Source: Amycolatopsis sp. CA-230715 (GTDB taxonomy: Bacteria > Actinomycetota > Actinomycetes > Mycobacteriales > Pseudonocardiaceae). Taken from it: a stretch of 64,000 nucleotides of DNA. The DNA lies in NCBI RefSeq assembly GCF_018736145.1, contig NZ_CP059997.1, positions 1,611,501 to 1,675,500 of the forward strand. The letters run 5' to 3'. Below are positions 58,683 to 64,000 of the stretch, piece by piece (the stretch's first letter is position 1; every line of letters starts with the position of its first letter). Below the pieces are notes generated by a model, which was not told the origin of the DNA, did not search any database, and saw only the letters and a program-made list of their open reading frames with translations. The translations under genes and the position numbers were made by a program.

Positions 58683-59413
58683 GCCTGCGCGGCAGGGCGG
58701 ACCACGATCTCGTTGACGTCGACCTCCGGCGGCTGCTCGATAGCGAACGCGATCGCGCGGGCGATCGCGTCCGGCGGAATCGCCATCGCCGCGTAGCGGG
58801 TCTTCACCTCCGATTCCGGTACGTTTTCGATGAATTCGGTGCGCGTCACCCCGGGCGAAATCACCGAAACCCGCACCGATTCACCGGCTTCTTGGCGCAG
58901 CCCTTCGGAAATCGTGCGCACGGCCACTTTCGTCGCCGAATAGACGGCTTGTCCCGGCACGGTTTTGTACGCGGCGGTGGACGCGGTGTGCACGAACTGC
59001 CCGTGCCCCTGCTCGCGGAACACCGGCAGGGCGGCGGCGATGCCGTGGAGCACGCCCTTCAGGTTGACGTCGATCATCGCGTCCCATTCTTCGACGCCCG
59101 ACGAGTCCAGCGGAGCGACGGTCGCGACCCCGGCATTGCCGACCAGCACGTCGAGGCGACCGAACCGGTCCACGGCGAGCTGGACGAGGTTCGCCACGTC
59201 CGCGGGCTTCCGCACGTCCGCTTCGGCCACGGCGACCTCGGCGCCCGCGTCGGCCAGACCGGCCGCGAGGGCGTCCAGCCGATCCTTCCGCCGCGCGCCC
59301 AGCACCAGCTTCGCGCCCCGCGAGGCGAGCAGTTTCGCGGCCGCGGCCCCGATCCCGCTGCTGGCACCGGTGATGACGACGACCTTGCTCTCGATTCCCG
59401 ACACGTTCGACAC
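58679..59413 (-). CDS. Short-chain dehydrogenase/reductase
   Basis: This 244-residue classical SDR has the cofactor motif TGASSGIG (about residues 15-22), NAG (residues near 93-95), a catalytic Ser in HTASTAAYKTVPGQAVYSATK and the YSATK pair of Tyr and Lys. The GGARR loop (LGARRKDRL) after the second strand suggests NADPH. The substrate is unknown. The GTG start follows GGGAAGG, which overlaps a large palindrome. Operator spacing and the TetR gene at 59877 suggest repression by a TetR protein. Confidence 0.92.
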   Translation of the reverse strand: MSNVSGIESKVVVITGASSGIGAAAAKLLASRGAKLVLGARRKDRLDALAAGLADAGAEVAVAEADVRKPADVANLVQLAVDRFGRLDVLVGNAGVATVAPLDSSGVEEWDAMIDVNLKGVLHGIAAALPVFREQGHGQFVHTASTAAYKTVPGQAVYSATKVAVRTISEGLRQEAGESVRVSVISPGVTRTEFIENVPESEVKTRYAAMAIPPDAIARAIAFAIEQPPEVDVNEIVVRPAAQA

Positions 59414-59415
59414 CT

Positions 59416-59443
59416 TCCCAAACGGACACGTGTCCGTTTGGGA
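59416..59443. promoter_or_regulatory. 28-bp perfect palindrome upstream of the SDR gene
   Basis: TCCCAAACGGACAC is followed directly by its complement GTGTCCGTTTGGGA. It covers the Shine-Dalgarno site of the SDR gene. The core GGACACGTGTCC also forms the centre of the next palindrome. Confidence 0.75.
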
Positions 59444-59445
59444 GT

Positions 59446-59475
59446 CAGCCTACCGGACACGTGTCCGGTAGGCTG
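59446..59475. promoter_or_regulatory. 30-bp perfect palindrome upstream of the SDR gene
   Basis: CAGCCTACCGGACAC is followed directly by its complement GTGTCCGGTAGGCTG. Its centre is 31 bp (about three helical turns) from that of the first palindrome, so two regulator dimers could sit on the same face of the DNA. Confidence 0.75.
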
Positions 59476-59476
59476 C

Positions 59477-59842
59477 TCAGCTCGCCGAGGTGACGACGCT
59501 CCCGCGCCAGGCTTCGTTGTCCTGCACCGATCCGTCGTGCCCCGGCACCACCGGGATGTCCGCGGCGGTGATCCCGTCGAGGTAGAGACCGGCTTCCTCG
59601 CCCGCGACGGCCACGGACCGCTTGCGGCGCTTGGCTTCGATACCGGCGACGGTCACCGCGCGCGGCTCGCCCGCGACCGCGATCGTGGCGGCCTGCCCGA
59701 CGCGGACGGCCCCCTCGGTCACGGTTCCGGTGAGGAGAACACCTCGCAGGGGAACGACCAGGACACGCTCGACGGTGAACCGGAACGGCTCGACTGGCGC
59801 CGAGTCCGGTGCGGGATCCCGGCGTCGGGAAAAGAGGGCCAT
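59477..59842 (-). CDS. Stand-alone EF-Tu domain II-like protein
   Basis: This 121-residue protein consists of one beta-barrel resembling domain II of EF-Tu (FRFTVERVLVVPLRGVLLTGTVTEGAVRVGQAATI with gaps, then AVTVAGIEAKRRKRSVAVAGEEAGLYLDGI). There is no GTPase domain. The ATG at 59842 gives MALFSRRRDPAPDS; a longer frame reaches back to 59944 but has no better site. Such isolated barrels are seen in actinobacteria without known function. It stops 1 bp before the palindrome pair upstream of the SDR gene. Confidence 0.75.
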   Translation of the reverse strand: MALFSRRRDPAPDSAPVEPFRFTVERVLVVPLRGVLLTGTVTEGAVRVGQAATIAVAGEPRAVTVAGIEAKRRKRSVAVAGEEAGLYLDGITAADIPVVPGHDGSVQDNEAWRGSVVTSAS

Positions 59843-59876
59843 GGCCGAATCATCGCAAGGGCCCGCTCCCCCGGTT

Positions 59877-60473
59877 TCACCGCGCCAGGCGAAGACTGCC
59901 CTCGATCGCGCCGAACGCGCGCCGCACGCACTCGGGCAGTTCACCGGGGGCGCAGTCGGGCAGCCACTCGGCCAGCGCGCAGTTCCACGCGGCCACGAAG
60001 AACTCGACCAGCAGCCGCAGTTCGAGCCGGTCCGGGTCGCCGATCCGCCGCGCGATCTCGGCCTGGACCCCGGCGCAGAAGCGCCGCGAATACCCGTCGA
60101 GGGACGACGACCGCTCGATCAGCCGCAGGGTCGCCGGGAAGCGCCGGTACCAGTCCTCGTCCATCCGTTCGAGCGCGGCGAGCATGGTGTCGCGGAAGAC
60201 GTCGACCAGCGGCCCCGTCCGTCCCGGCTCGTCCAGCGCCGCCAGGAAGACGTCCCACAGCTGCTTCGCCGCGGTGAACGCCACGTCCTCCTTCGAGCGG
60301 AAGTTCCGGAAGAACGTCCGCTTCGACACCTCGACCGCGTCGACCAGCGCGTCGAGCGTGGTGGCCTCGAATCCGCGCTCGGTGAACATCGACACGGCGG
60401 TTTCCGCCAGCGCTTGGCGGGTGCGCTGCTTCTTGCGTTCCCGCAGGGAGACGGGCACTTCCGAGGTCGGCAT
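59877..60473 (-). CDS. TetR family transcriptional regulator
   Basis: This 198-residue regulator has the TetR helix-turn-helix (ALAETAVSMFTERGFEATTLDALVDAVEVSKRTFFRNFRSKEDV in parts, about 20-62); the variant RTFFRNFRSKEDV is typical of the AcrR-like group. The C-terminal domain is all helical. It is divergent from the quinone oxidoreductase gene, with a 13-bp palindrome between them, and lies near the SDR gene; either could be its target. Confidence 0.9.
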   Translation of the reverse strand: MPTSEVPVSLRERKKQRTRQALAETAVSMFTERGFEATTLDALVDAVEVSKRTFFRNFRSKEDVAFTAAKQLWDVFLAALDEPGRTGPLVDVFRDTMLAALERMDEDWYRRFPATLRLIERSSSLDGYSRRFCAGVQAEIARRIGDPDRLELRLLVEFFVAAWNCALAEWLPDCAPGELPECVRRAFGAIEGSLRLAR

Positions 60474-60527
60474 CGGCCCAGCCTAGCGCCGACGCGCCTT
60501 CTGCGCATATGCTCTCGATAAGCAAAC

Positions 60528-60540
60528 GCCACTCAGTGGC
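60528..60540. promoter_or_regulatory. Operator candidate between TetR and the quinone oxidoreductase gene
   Basis: GCCACTCAGTGGC, a perfect inverted repeat around one base, lies 19 bp upstream of the oxidoreductase ATG. It is suited to a TetR dimer and could mediate repression by the divergent regulator. Confidence 0.6.
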
Positions 60541-60559
60541 ACTTAATCGGAGGGAACCC

Positions 60560-61495
60560 ATGCGCGCACTCGTCGTCGACCACACCGCGGACGCCCACCT
60601 CTCGGTGGCCGAGGTACCCGATCCGGTACCCGCGCCGGACGAAGCGCTGGTGCGGGTCGAAGCGGTTTCGCTGAACTACGGCGAGGTCAACATCGCCACC
60701 GACCCGGAGATCCCCGAGGGAACCGTGCTCGGCTGGGACGCCGCGGGCGTGGTCGTCGAGGCCGCTGCCGACGGCTCGGGGCCCGCCGCGGGCACCAGGG
60801 TCGTCACGCTCGGCGAGGCAGCGGGCTGGGCCGAGTTGCGCGCCGTCCCGGCCCGCCTGCTCGGCGTCGTGCCGGACGGGGCCGATCTCGGCGCGATCAG
60901 CACGATCCCGGTCGCCGCGCTGACCGCGTTGACCGTGTTGCGGCGCATCGGCCCGACGCTCGGCCGTCGCGTGCTGGTCACCGGCGCCTCCGGCGGGGTC
61001 GGCCGCTACGCGGTGCAACTCGCCGCGCGGTCCGGCGCCGAAGTCGTGGCGATCAGCGGGAATCCCGCGCTGGAGGACCAGCTTCGGGCGCTCGGCGCGG
61101 ACGAGGTGCTCGCCGATCCGGCCGAGCTGGACCGGCCCGTGTTCGGCGTGCTCGACAACGTGGGCGGCCGCCAGCTGGTCGACGCCTTCGGCAAGCTGGC
61201 GGCGGGTGGCACGCTGGTGAGCATCGGCCGCTCGGCCGGGACGGACGCGGTCTTCACCCCGGCCGACCTGCTCCCCACCGACGGGCGGCACGAACGGTCC
61301 CTCCGCACGTTCTTCCTGCTCGCGGAGGCCGCCGCGGACTTTTCCGCCGAGCTGACCTGGCTCGCCGCCGAAGTGGCCGCGGGCCGCCTCGACCCCGGGA
61401 TCACCTGGCGCGGCCCGTGGACGCGGTACGGCGAAGCCGCGCAGGCGTTGCTCGGCCGCCGGTTGCACGGGAAGGCCGTGCTCGACCTCGCGTGA
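60560..61495 (+). CDS. Zinc-free NADPH:quinone oxidoreductase-like MDR protein
   Basis: This 311-residue medium-chain reductase has an N-terminal catalytic domain (MRALVVDHTADAHLSVAEVPDPVPAPDEALVRV in pieces, LNYGEVNI) and a Rossmann domain with VLVTGASGGVGRYAVQLAA, the NADPH-binding motif. No structural zinc Cys cluster is present, as in quinone oxidoreductases. The ATG follows GGAGGGAA. It is divergent from a TetR gene with a shared operator candidate, suggesting induction by an electrophile or quinone. Confidence 0.9.
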   Translation: MRALVVDHTADAHLSVAEVPDPVPAPDEALVRVEAVSLNYGEVNIATDPEIPEGTVLGWDAAGVVVEAAADGSGPAAGTRVVTLGEAAGWAELRAVPARLLGVVPDGADLGAISTIPVAALTALTVLRRIGPTLGRRVLVTGASGGVGRYAVQLAARSGAEVVAISGNPALEDQLRALGADEVLADPAELDRPVFGVLDNVGGRQLVDAFGKLAAGGTLVSIGRSAGTDAVFTPADLLPTDGRHERSLRTFFLLAEAAADFSAELTWLAAEVAAGRLDPGITWRGPWTRYGEAAQALLGRRLHGKAVLDLA

Positions 61496-62113
61496 TCAGA
61501 GCGCGGGTGCCGGCCAGGAGGGGCCGGGGCGGAAGTCGGTCCACGTGCCGTCGAACGGAAACGCCCCGGCCTCGGCGAGCGCGATGACCCGCTCCCCCTC
61601 CTCGCGCAGCTTCGCGAGGTCTTCGCCGGTGAGCCGCCCGGCTTCGAGCGCGGCGTCCGCTTCGTCCTCGTCCTTCCACTCCCAGGCGAGGTTCTTGGAC
61701 ACCACGATGTCGAGCACACCGTCGATCCTGTCGGGCCCGGCGGGCGTGCGGCCGAGCGGGATCTCCAGGTTCACGTACCAGTCGAGGAATTCGCCGTCCA
61801 CGGAGAAGAACCACCAGACCGAGGACCACGCGCGATCGTCGACGAGCCGCAACGTCGAGCACCCGTGCCAGTACGCGGGCACCTCTTCGCGCGGGATCCG
61901 GAACCGCTGCTCGATCGGCACCTCGCGCATCGACCTGCCGTCGACGAGCCTGCTGCCCATGATCGCGGTGCCCGCCGGGATCCAGCCCAGCAGCGTGGTG
62001 CCGTCGTCGGAGATCACCCGCAGCGGGTGCCGCTGGCCGATGCTGCCGTCGGGACGCAGGAACCGTTCGACCACCGTCTGCCCCGGCACCCAAACGTCAG
62101 CCACGACCTCCAC
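61496..62113 (-). CDS. DUF402 protein
   Basis: This 205-residue protein belongs to the DUF402 family (related to the FomD nucleotidyl hydrolases): WSSVWWFFSVDGEFLDWYVNLEIP, DIVVSKNLAWEWKDEDEADAAL and the pattern of Asp/Glu residues for metal binding are visible. A C-terminal EEGERVIALAEAGAFPFDGTW follows in part. Members hydrolyse nucleotide-linked phosphonates or diphosphates; the substrate here is unknown. The GTG start lies within the 3' end of the upstream membrane-protein gene, so translation is probably coupled. It converges with the oxidoreductase gene. Confidence 0.82.
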   Translation of the reverse strand: MEVVADVWVPGQTVVERFLRPDGSIGQRHPLRVISDDGTTLLGWIPAGTAIMGSRLVDGRSMREVPIEQRFRIPREEVPAYWHGCSTLRLVDDRAWSSVWWFFSVDGEFLDWYVNLEIPLGRTPAGPDRIDGVLDIVVSKNLAWEWKDEDEADAALEAGRLTGEDLAKLREEGERVIALAEAGAFPFDGTWTDFRPGPSWPAPAL

Positions 62114-63026
62114 GGTACTGAACGCGCGCGAGCAAGACGATCGCCACAACGGGTTCGGCCAGGGCGAAACCGGCCGCGAAGAACACCGCGCCGCCCGGCT
62201 GGAGAACGGCGGCGGAAACCACGGCCGCCGCGCCGCAGGCGAGCGCCGCCTTGGGGCGCGGGCCTTCCGGCGCGAGCCCTGCCCTGCCCGCGCCGAACGC
62301 GGCGAAGGCACCGCCGACGGTCGCGAGCGCGGCGGCCGCGGCCAGCCACGGATCGATGGCGAGCGCGTCGGCGGCGGCCAGCACGTCGCGCAGCGGGGCG
62401 GGTGACAGCCCGAGCCGCAGCGGGCCGAGCTGGTAGAGCGCCGCGGCCGAGAGCACGGCCGCGGCCACCGCTGTCCCGATGAGCCACCAGCCCGCGTGCT
62501 TTCCTGGTGCCCTGGCCAGCAACGGGAACAGCGCCACCGCCGCGACGGCCGCGTTCGACGGCACGTCGTGCTCCGGCAGCCGCAGCGGCGTGATCACGGT
62601 GCACAGCACGACGAGCACCGCGAGCGCGAGCACCAGCAAGCCGAGCACCCAGCCGCGCGCGTACGGCGTGAAATCGAACCTGGCGGCGTCGGCGACGGTG
62701 ACCGCGGCGACGACCGCGACCGCGGCGAGCATCGGATGCGAGGGCACCAGGTAGGCCGCGAACGACGCCGCGGCGAGCGGCACGAGCGCGAGCCTCGCCG
62801 CACCGCCGACCGCCGACAGCAGTCTCGCGTTCGCACCTTCCATAGTGGACTGTGCATAGGCGACAGTCCGCATCGATCCGAACGCGACCGCCGCGACGAC
62901 CGGAACGGCCACGAGGAGCCACCATCCGGCTACCGACGCCCCGGTGGCGAGCGTCACCAGGATCCCGGCGCCGAGCCCCATCCCCGCCACCTGCCTCTCC
63001 CGCCTCGGCCCCGTTGTTATTAGCAT
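62097..63026 (-). CDS. Polytopic membrane protein of unknown function
   Basis: This 309-residue protein has eight to ten predicted membrane helices, rich in Ala and Val, with few charged residues and no recognisable transporter motif. The ATG at 63026 faces the aminopeptidase gene divergently over 60 bp. The 3' end overlaps the DUF402 start. The family is not recognised. Confidence 0.7.
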   Translation of the reverse strand: MLITTGPRRERQVAGMGLGAGILVTLATGASVAGWWLLVAVPVVAAVAFGSMRTVAYAQSTMEGANARLLSAVGGAARLALVPLAAASFAAYLVPSHPMLAAVAVVAAVTVADAARFDFTPYARGWVLGLLVLALAVLVVLCTVITPLRLPEHDVPSNAAVAAVALFPLLARAPGKHAGWWLIGTAVAAAVLSAAALYQLGPLRLGLSPAPLRDVLAAADALAIDPWLAAAAALATVGGAFAAFGAGRAGLAPEGPRPKAALACGAAAVVSAAVLQPGGAVFFAAGFALAEPVVAIVLLARVQYRGGRG

Positions 63027-63086
63027 GGCTCACGATCGGGCGGACACCCCGTCCCCCACTCGAGAAGAAACGCGCGAGGAGCCACT

Positions 63087-64000
63087 GTGACCGTGCCGAA
63101 GTTTGCCCTCTCCGAGAACTCCGAAAGCGCGCTGGGCAAGACCCGAGCGGACGTGGTCGTGCTCGGCACGCTGCAGGGCGACGGCGCGCCGGTGCTCGCG
63201 GCCGGGGCCGGCGCGGTCGACGCGGCGTTCGACGGCAAGCTCGCCGACGCACTCGCCACGCTCGGCGCCTCCGGCAAGGCCGAAGAGGTCGTGAAGGTCC
63301 CGACGTTCGGCAAGCTCCCCGCGGGTGTCGTGCTCGCGGTCGGCCTCGGCAAGGCCGACGAGGACGGCGCGGTCACCGCGGAGCAGGTCCGCAGGGCGGC
63401 GGGCGCGGCCGCACGCGCGCTGGCGGGCACCGACCGCGCGTTCAGCACGCTGTCCGAGGTGGACCTGCAGGCCGCGGTCGAGGGCACCGCGCTCGGCGCC
63501 TACTCGTTCGTCGAGTACAAGTCGGAGCCCGGTGACGCCGCGGTGGCCAAGGTCGACTTCGCGAGCCCGTCGACCGGCACCGCGAAGGACCACAAGGCGA
63601 CGCTGAAGGCCGCCACCGCGATCGCCGAGTCGGTGATCATCGCGCGCGACCTGATCAACACCCCGCCGAACGACCTCTTCCCCGCCTCCTTCGCCGACCG
63701 CGCGAGCAAGCTCGCCGAAGCGAACGGCCTCGACATCGAGGTGCTCGACGAAAAAGCGTTGAAGCGCAAGGGTTTCGGCGGCATCCTCGGCGTCGGCACC
63801 GGGTCGTCCCGGCCGCCGCGCCTGCTGCGCGTCGCCTACAAGCCGTCGAAGGCGGCCAAGAAGGTCGCGCTCGTCGGCAAGGGCATCACCTTCGACTCGG
63901 GCGGCATCTCGATCAAGCCCGCCGCGGGCATGGACCAGATGACCTCGGACATGTCGGGCGCCGCGGGCGTGCTCGCTTCGGTGGTGCTGGCGGCGAAGCT
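63087..64000 (+). CDS. pepA: Leucyl aminopeptidase (M17), N-terminal part
   Basis: The gene runs off the window after 304 codons. The N-terminal domain (about 1-165) is the macro-like fold of M17 peptidases. The catalytic domain begins after ARDLINTPPNDLFPASF, and VALVGKGITFDSGGISIKP includes the metal-binding Lys and Asp, followed by MDQMTSDMSGAAGVLA with the next Asp. Remaining metal ligands (NTDAEGRL) lie beyond the end. It corresponds to pepB (Rv2213) in the mycobacterial neighbourhood. The GTG follows GAGGAG. Confidence 0.94.
   Translation, partial: MTVPKFALSENSESALGKTRADVVVLGTLQGDGAPVLAAGAGAVDAAFDGKLADALATLGASGKAEEVVKVPTFGKLPAGVVLAVGLGKADEDGAVTAEQVRRAAGAAARALAGTDRAFSTLSEVDLQAAVEGTALGAYSFVEYKSEPGDAAVAKVDFASPSTGTAKDHKATLKAATAIAESVIIARDLINTPPNDLFPASFADRASKLAEANGLDIEVLDEKALKRKGFGGILGVGTGSSRPPRLLRVAYKPSKAAKKVALVGKGITFDSGGISIKPAAGMDQMTSDMSGAAGVLASVVLAAK

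Noticed and set aside
1..64000. CRISPR arrays, tRNA or rRNA genes
   Set aside because: No regularly spaced direct repeats and no cloverleaf or rRNA-like stretches were noticed in the gaps; small RNAs could still be missed without a covariance search.

Overview
The window is a chromosomal segment of a high-GC actinomycete. Codon third positions are almost all G or C, GTG starts are frequent, and genes often overlap as ATGA, GTGA or TGATG. WXG100/PPE-like type VII genes, a mycosin, a PimB-like mannosyltransferase, the ctaE-qcrCAB respiratory cluster, CtaF and the biotin synthase auxiliary protein point to Mycobacteriales/Pseudonocardiales. I infer a Pseudonocardiaceae member (Amycolatopsis-like) from overall style; no 16S gene is present to confirm it.

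Layout. 1-3384: the end of a secreted trypsin-like protease, then a cassette of small WXG100-type proteins and one Pro/Gly-rich PPE-like protein. 3413-10235: a domain-swapped RibD-like protein, an oligopeptide-binding lipoprotein, an IS481-type insertion sequence lodged inside an intergenic palindrome, a mycosin that has lost all three catalytic residues, and a sensor kinase. 10331-14673: nadA-nadB-nadC opposite an NrtR-type regulator, sharing one operator/promoter. 14721-17316: a LON-domain protein, an M48 protease and a DUF2567 membrane protein. 17353-23735: a biotin block (bioB with its auxiliary protein, bioD, bioA) with a SulP transporter-carbonic anhydrase fusion between bioD and bioA. 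24005-30406: a P-loop-less uridine-kinase-like protein, a PimB-like mannosyltransferase, an NlpC/P60 hydrolase behind a long structured leader, and an NlpC/P60-VanY fusion. 30500-34037: a PadR-controlled FtsX/ATPase export cassette. 34156-37677: a NYN protein, a DEDDh exonuclease-GIY-YIG fusion and a lone RAM-domain protein. 38173-48114: respiratory complex III/IV genes (qcrB, qcrA, qcrC, ctaE, ctaF, ctaC), trpD and asnB. 48298-56827: an MMPL exporter with an ArsR regulator, a PfkB kinase, an ErpA-type Fe-S protein, a DUF3043 protein, an IspD-like enzyme, cobT and ilvE. 56900-64000: an accessory stretch with two TetR regulators, a siderophore-interacting protein, an SDR, a quinone oxidoreductase and membrane proteins, ending inside a leucyl aminopeptidase gene.

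Two stretches keep the gene neighbourhoods known from Mycobacterium tuberculosis (bioB to nadC, Rv1589-Rv1596; pimB to pepB, Rv2188c-Rv2213). The genes interrupting that order are the likely accessory cargo. Functional links: NAD, biotin, Fe-S assembly and the cytochrome bcc-aa3 supercomplex are core metabolism. BioD consumes CO2, so the neighbouring bicarbonate transporter/anhydrase may feed it or the biotin-dependent carboxylases.

The most notable observations are the triad-less mycosin, a dispersed family of intergenic palindromes built on GAAGGTGGCCTTC-like arms, two large perfect palindromes filling the gap upstream of an SDR gene, stacked TetR-like and IdeR-like operators before the siderophore-interacting protein, and a potentially pseudoknotted leader before the NlpC/P60 gene. 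No tRNA, rRNA or CRISPR array was seen.
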